Shown: positions 25,431 to 34,303, counted from the first letter of the stretch. The stretch is DNA of 64,000 bases from Cyclobacteriaceae bacterium (GCA_016787725.1 JAEUTZ010000005.1:198317-262316), one strand, 5' to 3'. Translations and numbers: made by a program. Notes: a model not told the origin generated them from the sequence alone.

Positions 25431-27878
25431 TTAAAAACTCTCGGCAAAAAATACCCGTTTTACCCGCTCGCTGGTATTCGTTAAAATTTCATAGGGAATA
25501 GTTTGGATGCTGTCAGCGACCGTTTGGATTGGCAGTCTTTCTCCGAAGATAATCACATCATCTCCTTCATGAGCATTAATACCGGTAACATCAACCATAG
25601 TCATATCCATGCACACATTCCCAACTACCGGAGCCAACGCGTCATGAATCATCACCTTACCCACACCGCGGCTGAAACTACGACTAAATCCATCGGCATA
25701 CCCAATGGCAATCGTGGCTACCCTCATGTCTTTCTGTGCACGTCCCCATCGTCCATACCCTATCGAATCACCCGGCTTTATAGTTTTGATTTGAGAAATG
25801 ACGGTCTTAAGGGTTGCGACCGGTTTCAACTCCAGAAATGCATCAGCGGTCGGATTAACTCCATACAATCCTATGCCCAGCCGAACCAGGTCCATCTGAT
25901 AGTGGGGCAATCGTAGAATGCCGGATGAGTTTAAGATGTGCCGGATGGGGTTGATCTCTAATTCCTGCGCAACTCGTTGATACGCCTTCTCAAAAATCTC
26001 AACCTGTGCCTTTGAGTACGAATCATGCTGCTGCTCATCGGCCCCGGCCAGGTGCGAAAAAATACTGGCTACCGAAATATTTGGTTGTGATTTTAAGATG
26101 CGCACGGCTGCCTCCAAATCACCAGGTTCCAACCCCAACCGATGCATCCCCGTTTCTATCTCCAAATGAATTCGGCAGGGTCGATTTTCTAAAAACCGAA
26201 CCAGCGAATTGAGCAGGGCGAGACTAAAGACAACGGGTTCCAGATTATTCGCAAGGAGGGTTGAATAACTTTCCTCCGAAGAATTCATTACCATGATGGG
26301 TAGTGTAATGTGATTTTTCCGAAGCTCAACACCTTCATCTGCATAGGCTACTGCTAAATAATCCACCCGATGATACTGCAGTAAATTGGCTACCTCTTCA
26401 CTACCGCTGCCATAAGCAAACGCTTTCACCATCGCCATCAGTTTTACTCCGGGCTGCAGTCGTGATTTAAAAAAGTTGAGGTTGTGCACCATCTTATTCA
26501 GGTCAATCTCCATGCGGGTGCCATGCACTTTACGCAACAACCGATTCACCAAGCTTTCAAACTGAAATGCTCTTGCCCCTTTGACCAGGATTGTTTCTTG
26601 CTGAAAGGTGTCCCAGTGGATTTTCTGCAGCGCTTCCTCCGTACTCGGATAAATTTCCGTTTCAATACCTTTTGATGGCACCCAGTTCTGATTTCTTTTG
26701 AAGACCGGGCCAACGGCAATGAATTTGTGGATGCCGCCTTTCAGGATCAACTCGTGGATTCTCGTGATCAGTTCTTTTTCCTCAAGTCCGGTTTGTAAAA
26801 TATCCGACAGGATTAAGGTCTTTTTCTTCTTCTGCAATCCCGCCATGAAATCAAGACTGATTTGCAATCCGCCCAGATCATTATTATAGCTATCATCGAT
26901 TATCTGGCAATTATTGATTCCTTGTTTAAGCTCCAATCGCATTGCCACCGCCTGTATGTGCAGAACTCGCTCCTGAATTGCCGGAGGCGGATAATTCAGT
27001 TTTAACAGGAGTACAATGCAGTGTATGATGTTTTCAACTGATGCCCGATCTGAAAACGGGAGATCAAACTGCATTACACCTGCATTACCTGTTAGGGTAA
27101 TTTTATTTTTTTCCTGCTGTACATGATAATCCGCTTCCTGTTCAAATCCCCAACTGATAGCGGGAATTTTCTGCCTTTCAACCTCCTGATGTACAATTGA
27201 ATTGTCTGAACAGTAGATCAAGGTGTCTGCCCGGGCGAATAAGTGAAGTTTCTCCCTTGCTTTTACAAGTGCCGAATCAAATCCTTCATCGTGAGCGGTA
27301 CCCAGATTGGTAAAAATACCGACCGTTGGGCGGATTATCTTTTCAAGCTTTTCCATCTCCCCGGGCTGTGAAATACCCGCTTCAAAAATCCCAAGTTGAT
27401 GGTAGGGTTGCAGTTGCCAAACAGACAGTGGCACCCCGATCTGAGAATTATAACTGCCTGGATTTTTAGCAATCTGAAAATCGGGGCTCAGCAATTGAAA
27501 AAGCCATTCTTTAATAATTGTTTTTCCATTGCTACCGGTAATTCCAATTACAGGAATGGATAACTGATTTCGATGAAATGCAACTAAAGCTTGCAGGGCT
27601 GCAATCGATGAGTCGACCCATAAAAAATTTGCCTGCGGATAGGATTCATAGTTGCACGGCTTCTCTACAACAAACTGACGAATGCCCTGACGATACAATT
27701 CCGAAATGTATTGATGCCCGTCATGGCGCTCCCCGGTAATGGCAAAAAAGAGCGCTGTTTCAGACAGTAAAATCTTTCTACTATCAAGCACCACATCGCG
27801 AATTTCACGATCGTTAAAAAGCTGCTTCAAAACCCCTGAACAAATGGCCGGCAACTCAGAAAATCGTATCATACTCAA
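25431..27878 (-). CDS. murF-alr: Bifunctional MurF ligase / alanine racemase
   Basis: This 815-residue fusion pairs two steps of peptidoglycan precursor supply. The N-terminal part (about 1-455) is a Mur ligase with ATP-binding GITGSNGKTIIKEWL, adding D-Ala-D-Ala to the UDP-MurNAc-tripeptide. The C-terminal part from about residue 456 is a PLP alanine racemase with Schiff-base Lys485 in MVKAFAYGSGS (the family usually reads KANAYGHG), RLGIGLYGVNP, and the catalytic tyrosine in SIGYGRWGRA. This fusion is established in Bacteroidota. Its start overlaps the tRNA-binding protein gene by 4 nt. Confidence 0.93.
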   Translation of the reverse strand: MSMIRFSELPAICSGVLKQLFNDREIRDVVLDSRKILLSETALFFAITGERHDGHQYISELYRQGIRQFVVEKPCNYESYPQANFLWVDSSIAALQALVAFHRNQLSIPVIGITGSNGKTIIKEWLFQLLSPDFQIAKNPGSYNSQIGVPLSVWQLQPYHQLGIFEAGISQPGEMEKLEKIIRPTVGIFTNLGTAHDEGFDSALVKAREKLHLFARADTLIYCSDNSIVHQEVERQKIPAISWGFEQEADYHVQQEKNKITLTGNAGVMQFDLPFSDRASVENIIHCIVLLLKLNYPPPAIQERVLHIQAVAMRLELKQGINNCQIIDDSYNNDLGGLQISLDFMAGLQKKKKTLILSDILQTGLEEKELITRIHELILKGGIHKFIAVGPVFKRNQNWVPSKGIETEIYPSTEEALQKIHWDTFQQETILVKGARAFQFESLVNRLLRKVHGTRMEIDLNKMVHNLNFFKSRLQPGVKLMAMVKAFAYGSGSEEVANLLQYHRVDYLAVAYADEGVELRKNHITLPIMVMNSSEESYSTLLANNLEPVVFSLALLNSLVRFLENRPCRIHLEIETGMHRLGLEPGDLEAAVRILKSQPNISVASIFSHLAGADEQQHDSYSKAQVEIFEKAYQRVAQELEINPIRHILNSSGILRLPHYQMDLVRLGIGLYGVNPTADAFLELKPVATLKTVISQIKTIKPGDSIGYGRWGRAQKDMRVATIAIGYADGFSRSFSRGVGKVMIHDALAPVVGNVCMDMTMVDVTGINAHEGDDVIIFGERLPIQTVADSIQTIPYEILTNTSERVKRVFFAESF

Positions 27879-28207
27879 AATAACCTGGCCCCATTGGGCA
27901 CTGTTTTATCAATCGAGCAAAGAACCACTCTTTTGCGGTCATCCGGAAAGCCGGTAACGAGTACCTCCGAAATAAAATTGGCAATCTGGCGGGGTGGAAA
28001 ATTAACTACACATACCACTTGTCGCCCGACCAGAGTGGCAGGGGTATAGAGGTCAGTGAGCTGGGCGCTCGATTTTCGGACCCCCAATTCAGGTCCCAAA
28101 TCAACCCAAAGTTGAAAAGCTGGCTTTTTGGCCTCAGGAAATAATTCGGCCCGAAGGATGGTCCCAGCTCTCAGGTCGATTTTATTAAAGTCTTCTAAAG
28201 TGATCAT
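27875..28207 (-). CDS. CsaA-like tRNA-binding domain protein
   Basis: This 110-residue OB-fold protein begins MITLEDFNKIDLRAGTI, matching CsaA/Arc1p-type tRNA-binding domains. It continues with SAQLTDLYTPATLVGRQVVC and VVNFPPRQIANFISEVLVTG, the dimer and binding-loop region. CsaA proteins bind tRNA and have been called export chaperones. I start at the internal ATG (28207) because the preceding eight codons are foreign to the family. The stop overlaps the start of murF-alr (ATGA). The divergent gene begins 69 nt away. Confidence 0.88.
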   Translation of the reverse strand: MITLEDFNKIDLRAGTILRAELFPEAKKPAFQLWVDLGPELGVRKSSAQLTDLYTPATLVGRQVVCVVNFPPRQIANFISEVLVTGFPDDRKRVVLCSIDKTVPNGARLF

Positions 28208-28276
28208 TATCAAAAAATTATTACTTTGCAAAGCTAATCCCGATTGTAATTTTTATTATTGGGGAAAGTCAGGAAT

Positions 28277-28633
28277 ATGATGAAAAACAGGTATTGTCCA
28301 TGGCTGGCAGGTTTATCAATGATGTTCATCGTATTGGCTGCAACTCCTGTAGTTGCCCAGGAAGGCAGTCCAATTAATGAAACCCCTGAACTGTACCCGT
28401 ATCCGGATGCTTCCTTAAAAGAAGAAAAACCACTCTTGTCTGAGCCTGAAGGAAAGGTAAGTTCAAACACCCTCCGTGAAACGGTGATTACACCTTCTCC
28501 CTCAAAATCGAAAACAAAGAACTCTGACTCAAAACCAACCGCCACGGGGAAAGCTGAGGAGGATGCTTTGTCCTTCAATTTCCTGTACTACATCATTCAG
28601 AAATTCAAGATTTCTGATATCGTTGATCAATAA
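28277..28633 (+). CDS. Hypothetical exported protein
   Basis: The 118-residue product has a signal peptide (ending PVVAQEG), a long low-complexity linker rich in Ser, Lys, Pro and Thr (about residues 35-90), and a conserved-looking hydrophobic C-terminus LSFNFLYYIIQKFKISDIVDQ minus its last residues. The track-like longer start (TTG at 28259) adds nothing; ATG at 28277 is preferred. I do not recognise the family. A linker ending in an aromatic, amphipathic anchor suggests membrane or partner binding. A weak AAGCC/GGCTT hairpin (28632-28651) follows the stop. Confidence 0.5.
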   Translation: MMKNRYCPWLAGLSMMFIVLAATPVVAQEGSPINETPELYPYPDASLKEEKPLLSEPEGKVSSNTLRETVITPSPSKSKTKNSDSKPTATGKAEEDALSFNFLYYIIQKFKISDIVDQ

Positions 28634-28667
28634 GCCGAATCAGGCAGGCTTTATTCTTGTAAATAAT

Positions 28668-28689
28668 TAATTTTGCAACTTTGTTGCAA
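28668..28689 (+). promoter_or_regulatory. Palindromic operator overlapping -7 box, copy 1
   Basis: TTGCAAC (28673-28679), TTT, GTTGCAA (28683-28689) is a perfect 7-3-7 inverted repeat. The -7 box TAATTTTG (28668-28675) overlaps its first half, so a bound repressor would block transcription. The same arrangement recurs before the lipoprotein gene downstream. No clear -33 TTG is seen at this copy. Confidence 0.65.
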
Positions 28690-28690
28690 T

Positions 28691-31102
28691 TTGAGAAAAG
28701 CTCTCCTTTCAGTTATTATCCTCGTACATGGGACTAGCCTGCTGTCGGGTCAACCTCCGTGCAATCTCATCATCTCCGGTAAGGTGCTTGATGAAACCGG
28801 AAAACCATTACCAGGAGCCACCATCTGGATCAAGGAGCTAAATCTTGGCCTGGTCTCCACAGCAGAAGGTACATATTCCTTCACCCAACTATGCCCAGGC
28901 ACTTATTCTTTGGAATTCAAATTTCTTGGGTTTGAAACGCAGCAGCGCTCGGTTGATTTGGTCAAATCAGAATGGGTAGATATAAGGTTGTTGACAACCA
29001 ATGAGATTCTGGAAGAAGTTGTTATTTCCGACCATCGGGAAGTTGTAAGTAAAGGAAATAACTTCTCAACACTTTCGGCAAAACAATTGGATGAAGTAAA
29101 GGGCCGGTCGTTGGGGGAAACTCTGCAGGGGGTAACCGGGGTAAATACCATTCAAACCGGCCCGGCTATATTCAAACCCGTTATCCACGGAGTTCATAGT
29201 CAACGAATTTTAATTCTCAACAATGGAATTCGCCAGGAAGGCCAACAGTGGGGAGCCGAACATGCCCCTGAAATCGATCCTTTTATCGCAACCAACCTGG
29301 TAGTTATTAAGGATGCCGGAGCCATTAAGTATGGTACGGATGCGATTGGAGGTGTGGTGGTGGTTACTCCTGCGGAGTTACCAGCGGATCAGCCAATCGG
29401 TGGTGATTTTCACCTGATCGGAAACAGCAATGGTCGAGCAGGTATTGTATCCGGTCTTTTGGAGGGCAGTATTCTAAAGAGCAAGGGTTGGGGTTGGCGA
29501 GTTCAAGGCACCAGCAAAACGTCTGGTGACTCTCATGCAGCCGATTATAATCTGTCCAATACCGGCTTTCGCGAACTGAATTATTCTGCCTCCACCGGAT
29601 ATCACAAGGAGAACAAAGGCTTTGAGATCTTTTACAGTCATTTCAACACGACCATTGGAATCTTGCGGGGCGCTTCCACCAACAGTACCGAAGACCTGGA
29701 AAATGCATTTGAACGAGAGCCTCCCCAATACACGGAGGATTTCACCTACGCCATTGATCAACCGCGCCAGGAAGTAAGTCATGATTTAGTTAAGCTGAAC
29801 GGACACATCCGCAACGGAAAAAATCTTTTCAATCTTCAGTATGGATTTCAATACAACAACCGCGAAGAATACGATGTGAGGAGAGGGAGCTTAAAGGAAG
29901 TGCCGGCCCTGGGGTATAAGTTGTTTACCCAAACGCTCGATTTTGAGTGGGAAACAACATTAAGGTCAGGACGAAGCCGGAGCCGGGGTATAAATGGAAT
30001 GTGGCAGGATAACAACAAGATTGACGGAACGCAGACCATTCCTTTCATTCCAAATTTTACAAATTACTCAGGGGGCCTTTTCTGGATCGAGAAAATTTCA
30101 ACACCCCGGTGGGACTGGGATTTCGGAGCGCGGTACGACTACCGGTATTACGAAGTGGCTGGTTTTGATTTTAAAAATGAATTGTATCGATCAACCTTAT
30201 CCTTTGGCAATGCAAGCGCAGCAGCCGGTGCCACTTTCAAACTCAATCGCACAAGCTCGTTGACAAGTAACCTCGGCAGCACCTGGCGCCCGCCCAATGT
30301 TGCTGAACTATACAGCCTGGGCACACACCAAAGCGCTGCCGCTATTGAATACGGGTTACTTCTAGACGAAACAACCAATGAGGTGCTCGATCTCAACGAA
30401 GTTGATTTCAAATTGGAACAGGCGTTGAAGTGGGTGAATACCTATCGAATGGAAAGTGGACCCTGGCAAGTGGAGCTCTCCGGCTACCTTAACTACATCT
30501 ACAACTACATCTACTTAAAACCACGGGGAGTAACTCAAAACACACGCGGTGTGTTTCCTTACTTTCGGTACAGTCAAACAAATGCTTCGTTTTTGGGTGC
30601 TGATTTCATGGCGCACTATACGCTGACCACCGCACTCACGGTCAAAACAAAAATTTCATTGCTCCGTGCAGCTGATGAAACGCAGGAAGATTATCTCATT
30701 TTCATTCCTTCAAATAGGGCAGAGGTTTCTTTTCGCTATCAATTGGATAAAGTGGGTTCATGGAAAGATTTTTATGTTGACCTCACGGGGAATTATGTGG
30801 CCCGGCAAAATCGTGCTCCCCGCGTGATTCCAATTGAAGATATCATTGATGCGAAAGAAATGGGCGTTGACATCCTTGCACAAGATCCTCGTAACTTCGA
30901 TTTTCTCCCACCACCGGAAGCTTACTTCCTTCTCGGTGCCAACCTGGGCATCTCGAAGCCAATTCATAACTCACTCCTTCATTTCAGAATCTCCATTCAA
31001 AATGCGTTGAATGAATCGTACCGTGAATACACCAACCGGATGCGATACTATGCCGATGACCTGGGAAGAAATGTAACAATCGCGCTTAAATACAGTTTCT
31101 GA
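28691..31102 (+). CDS. TonB-dependent receptor with carboxypeptidase-like domain
   Basis: This 803-residue outer-membrane receptor has a signal peptide (ending LLSGQ). A carboxypeptidase-regulatory-like domain follows (about 30-110; ISGKVLDETGKPLPGATIWI), then a plug domain (SLGETLQGVTGVNTIQTGPA) and a beta-barrel ending YSF. It uses TonB energy to import a scarce ligand. The palindrome over its promoter and the paired lipoprotein suggest metal, perhaps zinc or iron, but the substrate is not provable. I choose TTG at 28691 because the -7 box lies at 28668-28675; the earlier TTG at 28673 would be inside the promoter. Confidence 0.88.
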   Translation: MRKALLSVIILVHGTSLLSGQPPCNLIISGKVLDETGKPLPGATIWIKELNLGLVSTAEGTYSFTQLCPGTYSLEFKFLGFETQQRSVDLVKSEWVDIRLLTTNEILEEVVISDHREVVSKGNNFSTLSAKQLDEVKGRSLGETLQGVTGVNTIQTGPAIFKPVIHGVHSQRILILNNGIRQEGQQWGAEHAPEIDPFIATNLVVIKDAGAIKYGTDAIGGVVVVTPAELPADQPIGGDFHLIGNSNGRAGIVSGLLEGSILKSKGWGWRVQGTSKTSGDSHAADYNLSNTGFRELNYSASTGYHKENKGFEIFYSHFNTTIGILRGASTNSTEDLENAFEREPPQYTEDFTYAIDQPRQEVSHDLVKLNGHIRNGKNLFNLQYGFQYNNREEYDVRRGSLKEVPALGYKLFTQTLDFEWETTLRSGRSRSRGINGMWQDNNKIDGTQTIPFIPNFTNYSGGLFWIEKISTPRWDWDFGARYDYRYYEVAGFDFKNELYRSTLSFGNASAAAGATFKLNRTSSLTSNLGSTWRPPNVAELYSLGTHQSAAAIEYGLLLDETTNEVLDLNEVDFKLEQALKWVNTYRMESGPWQVELSGYLNYIYNYIYLKPRGVTQNTRGVFPYFRYSQTNASFLGADFMAHYTLTTALTVKTKISLLRAADETQEDYLIFIPSNRAEVSFRYQLDKVGSWKDFYVDLTGNYVARQNRAPRVIPIEDIIDAKEMGVDILAQDPRNFDFLPPPEAYFLLGANLGISKPIHNSLLHFRISIQNALNESYREYTNRMRYYADDLGRNVTIALKYSF

Positions 31103-31110
31103 GACAAAGA

Positions 31111-31156
31111 TTTGCCCATTTCGGAGTAAACCTTTATTATTGCAACAATGTTGCAT
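31111..31156 (+). promoter_or_regulatory. Promoter and palindromic operator, copy 2
   Basis: TTTG (31111-31114), a 20-nt spacer and TATTATTG (31135-31142, one mismatch) form a good promoter. TTGCAAC (31140-31146), AAT, GTTGCAT (31150-31156) is the same 7-3-7 palindrome with one mismatch. The first TTG of the palindrome is the end of the -7 box, exactly as in copy 1. Confidence 0.65.
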
Positions 31157-31168
31157 AAATATCACGAT

Positions 31169-31762
31169 ATGAAAAAGTTATTCCTGGGGCTATTTTTAGT
31201 AGGTTTTACAAGTTTTCTTGGCGGGTGTGGTGATGATCCTGAGCCTGAGAATATTCCAGAACTCATCACCAAGGTGACGTTAACTTTTACCCCAACCGGA
31301 GGGTCCCCATTTGTTGTCACCGCTACCGATCCGGATGGTGAGGGTTCACAAGACTTACAAATCGATGGGCCGATTACCCTGGTAAAAGGAACCCCCTACA
31401 CATTGGCTATTGAATTGATCAACGGCCTGTACGACCCTGGTGAAGATGGCTATAACATTACAGAAGAAGTACGCAGTGAAGGGGAGGAACATCAGTTCTT
31501 CTTCAGTTGGTCGGATGGTAGCTTTTCTGTTCCTACAGGGACTGGAAACATCGGCAGCAATGGCGTAGTCAATTATCAGGACGAAGATGAGAGCGGGCTT
31601 CCGATCGGGCTCACTACGGAATGGACAACTGCCACAACTCCGGTTAGTGGTAAGTCGTTTCGGATTGTGCTCAAACACCAGCCGGGCATCAAATCCTCGA
31701 CTTCAACATCCGCTGACGGAGAAAGTGATTTGGACATTACATTTGGACTGACCATTAATTGA
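31169..31762 (+). CDS. Acidic lipoprotein paired with TonB receptor
   Basis: The 197-residue product has a lipobox (LGGC, Cys20) and a very acidic mature part beginning GDDPEPENIPELITKVTLTF. It contains Asp/Glu-rich loops (DGEGSQDL, YQDEDESGLP) and an EEHQFFFSW segment. It resembles proteins I recall labelled type 1 periplasmic binding fold superfamily, which commonly neighbour TonB receptors in Bacteroidota. It could be a surface or periplasmic ligand-binding partner of the receptor upstream. ATG at 31169 is chosen because the earlier ATG (31148) lies inside the operator. Confidence 0.7.
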   Translation: MKKLFLGLFLVGFTSFLGGCGDDPEPENIPELITKVTLTFTPTGGSPFVVTATDPDGEGSQDLQIDGPITLVKGTPYTLAIELINGLYDPGEDGYNITEEVRSEGEEHQFFFSWSDGSFSVPTGTGNIGSNGVVNYQDEDESGLPIGLTTEWTTATTPVSGKSFRIVLKHQPGIKSSTSTSADGESDLDITFGLTIN

Positions 31763-31808
31763 GCATTGGGTTAACCGGTAGACCTGGTGCTTTGACTCAA
31801 TCCATATA

Positions 31809-31850
31809 ACATTTTGTAAGTTACATTTTGTAAGTTACATTTTGTGAGTT
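31809..31850 (+). repeat. Three tandem 14-bp repeats before ATPase gene
   Basis: ACATTTTGTAAGTT is repeated head to tail at 31809-31822, 31823-31836 and 31837-31850, the last copy with one A-to-G change. Each unit carries a TTTG. The TTTG of unit 2 (31827-31830) is 19 nt upstream of TATCTTTA (31850-31857), a one-mismatch -7 box, so the repeat probably supplies the -33 element. Confidence 0.8.
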
Positions 31851-31864
31851 ATCTTTACCGGCCA

Positions 31865-32998
31865 ATGAATGAGCCCATCAATCCGTTTCCCATTTATGGC
31901 TATTTCGGGCCTGACTACTTCTGCAACCGCGCGCAGGAGACGAATGCGATCATCTCGGCCCTGAAAAATGGCCGTAATGTCACGTTGTATGCTCCTCGAA
32001 GAATTGGTAAAACCGGGCTGATCCATCACGTTTTTCATCACCTTGGCAAAAAATGGAACTGCATTTATCTGGACGTTCAGGAGTCTTTTTCTTTTAAGGA
32101 TTTTGCTAATAACCTGCTGGAGGCCGCTCTTAATGCGGTTTCTAAAAATAAAACGCTGCTAAAGCAATTTCAGGACTGGTTGCTGATGCTGCGCCCCGTG
32201 ATGTCGGCCAACCCCCATTCGGGCAATCTTCAACTGGAGATTGAATTTGCGAGTGAAAACCATCAACGGGCTACTGTAAAGGAAGCCTTAAAACTTTTGG
32301 ATTCGTTTGGTCCAGGTGTGATAGCCTTAGACGAGTTTCAGCAGATTACTTCATGGGAAGTAGATACCGTTTCCGTTGAGGGTTGGATCCGATCAGAAAT
32401 GCAACAATTAAAAAACTTACGCTTTATTTTTTCCGGCAGCCAGTATCACCTGCTTTCCGAAATGTTTACTTCTGCCAAGCGGCCCTTTTATGCTAGCACA
32501 CAGGCTGCCTCCATTGGTAAAATCCCAGCCGAAGATTATACTTCGTATATCCGGCAACACTTCAAAACCAACAATCTTAATATCGCCCAGGACGAAGTGA
32601 ATCAAATACTGACCTGGGCCGATGGCAACACGTACAATGTTCAGCTTCTATGCAACCGGGTTTTTTCAAAAACTAAAAAGGAAACTACCCGCGAACTGAT
32701 TGATACATCCATCCTGGAAATTTATGCTGAAAATAAACTCTCGTACCTGGCACTAAGTAATTCAATGTCAAAGTACCAGTGGCAGGTACTAACCGCCATT
32801 GCGTTGGAAGGGAAGGTTTATCAAACCACGTCAAAAGACTTTATTACACGTCATAAACTGGGATCAAGCGCTTCTGTGCTTCGGGCTTTGGAGTTTCTCA
32901 CTTCCCGTGAGCTGGTATATCAGTATCTGGAAGATACCGGAAAATCGTATTACGAAATTTATGACATCATTCTGATGCGGTGGCTTCAAAAGAAATGA
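31865..32998 (+). CDS. P-loop ATPase, archaeal-type ATPase/STAND-like
   Basis: This 377-residue protein begins NPFPIYGYFGPDYFCNRAQE, the usual opening of this AAA/MNS-type group. It has Walker A APRRIGKT at residues 43-50, Walker B GVIALDEFQQ with Asp156-Glu157, and a FIFSGSQYHLL sensor region. The last 90 residues look like a winged helix (SMSKYQWQVLTAIA; HKLGSSASVLRALEFLTSRE). The group is widespread and mobile; roles are largely unknown. I prefer ATG 31865 over the GTG at 31844, which sits in the tandem repeat. It stands alone between the receptor cluster and ispH. Confidence 0.85.
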   Translation: MNEPINPFPIYGYFGPDYFCNRAQETNAIISALKNGRNVTLYAPRRIGKTGLIHHVFHHLGKKWNCIYLDVQESFSFKDFANNLLEAALNAVSKNKTLLKQFQDWLLMLRPVMSANPHSGNLQLEIEFASENHQRATVKEALKLLDSFGPGVIALDEFQQITSWEVDTVSVEGWIRSEMQQLKNLRFIFSGSQYHLLSEMFTSAKRPFYASTQAASIGKIPAEDYTSYIRQHFKTNNLNIAQDEVNQILTWADGNTYNVQLLCNRVFSKTKKETTRELIDTSILEIYAENKLSYLALSNSMSKYQWQVLTAIALEGKVYQTTSKDFITRHKLGSSASVLRALEFLTSRELVYQYLEDTGKSYYEIYDIILMRWLQKK

Positions 32999-33051
32999 AG
33001 TAATTTTAAACAACTCATTCCAATTAAGGTTATTCAAAAAACTGAAGCGCT

Positions 33052-34269
33052 ATCAAAAAGTTTGAAATTCCTGCTTACTATCGGTCCTCTATTACCGGCA
33101 AGGTCAAAGAAAGCCGCAGACTAAAAGATCTGCGCAAGCAGGATTTTTCTCCCACTGTGCTGGATTTCGGGCCGGTTCAATTTATTCTGGCACGACATTT
33201 TGGCTTCTGTTATGGCGTTGAAAATGCCATTGAAATCTCCTATCGGGCACTCGAAGAATCCACTGGCAAAAACGTTTATCTCCTGAGCCAGATGATTCAC
33301 AATCAGGAAGTAAATGCGGATCTTGAATCCCGGGGTATCCGGTTCATTATGGATACGGATGGAACCCAATTTATTCCCTGGGAGAAACTCACAAAAGATG
33401 ACGTAGTGATCATTCCAGCCTTTGGCACCACGTTGGAGATTGAACATCTGTTACAGGATAAAGGTGTAGAGGTTCAAAAGTATAATACCACCTGTCCCTT
33501 TGTTGAGAAGGTGTGGAACCGAACTGAAAAATTAGGGAGAGAGAATTACACCATCATTATCCACGGCAAACCTAACCACGAGGAGACCAAGGCAACATTT
33601 TCGCACAGTGCACACAACGGACCCTCGGTGATTGTTCGAAACATAGAGGAAGCGCAACAGTTGGGCAATTATATTTTGGGGCATAAATCCAGGGCTGAGT
33701 TTTACGATGAGTTCGCAGGGAAATTTTCTACAGGATTTGATCCGAATGTGCACTTGCTGCGCGTAGGGGTGGTGAATCAAACAACCATGCTTGCTTCTGA
33801 AACCCAGGGTATTGCTGATTTCTTCAAACAACTCATGCTTTCAAAATACGGATCGGAAAACTTGAAAGATCACTTTGCCGACACGCGCGACACACTGTGT
33901 TACGCCACCAATGACAACCAGGATTCAACCTATCAACTGCTTGCCGTGGCTGCCGATCTTGCCATTGTCGTGGGAGGGTATAACAGTTCAAACACTTCGC
34001 ACATTGTCGAGTTGTGCGAACGAAAATTCCCGACCTTTTTTATTAATTCAGAAACGGAAATCAAATCCCGAACGGAAATTCATCACTTTAACTATCCACG
34101 TAAAGAAAAGGTAATAACGCGCGAGTTTCTTCCCGATAAAAGTCCGGTCCGGATTATTCTTACCAGTGGTGCGTCCTGTCCAGATACCCTGGTGGACCGG
34201 GTCTTGTTAAAACTGGCCGGCTATTTTGAACCCCTCAAAAAATTAGAGGACGTGCTGGCAACCTATTGA
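33052..34269 (+). CDS. ispH: 4-hydroxy-3-methylbut-2-enyl diphosphate reductase
   Basis: IspH makes IPP and DMAPP in the last step of the MEP pathway using a 4Fe-4S cluster. Cluster ligands are seen in GFCYGVENA (Cys53 in this numbering), NTTCPFVEKVW and SGASCPDT. The first ATG/GTG/TTG in frame is GTG at 33157, but 35 codons upstream stay open and encode IKKFEIPAYYRSS and later KQDFSPTVLDFGP, the normal N-terminus of this long IspH type. An in-frame stop at 33043-33045 limits the region, leaving ATC at 33052 as the position where relatives have Met. The start is therefore uncertain: ATC 33052, CTG 33130 or GTG 33157. Confidence 0.88.
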   Translation: MKKFEIPAYYRSSITGKVKESRRLKDLRKQDFSPTVLDFGPVQFILARHFGFCYGVENAIEISYRALEESTGKNVYLLSQMIHNQEVNADLESRGIRFIMDTDGTQFIPWEKLTKDDVVIIPAFGTTLEIEHLLQDKGVEVQKYNTTCPFVEKVWNRTEKLGRENYTIIIHGKPNHEETKATFSHSAHNGPSVIVRNIEEAQQLGNYILGHKSRAEFYDEFAGKFSTGFDPNVHLLRVGVVNQTTMLASETQGIADFFKQLMLSKYGSENLKDHFADTRDTLCYATNDNQDSTYQLLAVAADLAIVVGGYNSSNTSHIVELCERKFPTFFINSETEIKSRTEIHHFNYPRKEKVITREFLPDKSPVRIILTSGASCPDTLVDRVLLKLAGYFEPLKKLEDVLATY

Positions 34270-34299
34270 TTCTCTTTCTGGATCAACTTTGTACTTTTG
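34266..34299 (+). promoter_or_regulatory. Promoter of second TonB receptor
   Basis: TTG at 34266-34268 and TACTTTTG at 34292-34299 are 23 nt apart, the long end of the range. The box ends 4 nt before the GTG start, which would make the message leaderless. Confidence 0.5.
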
Positions 34300-34303
34300 G
34301 TGC

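Noticed and set aside
28632..28651. Hairpin AAGCC/GGCTT after the 118-residue exported protein
   Set aside because: Only 5 bp with a 10-nt loop and a poor T-run, so too weak to call a terminator.
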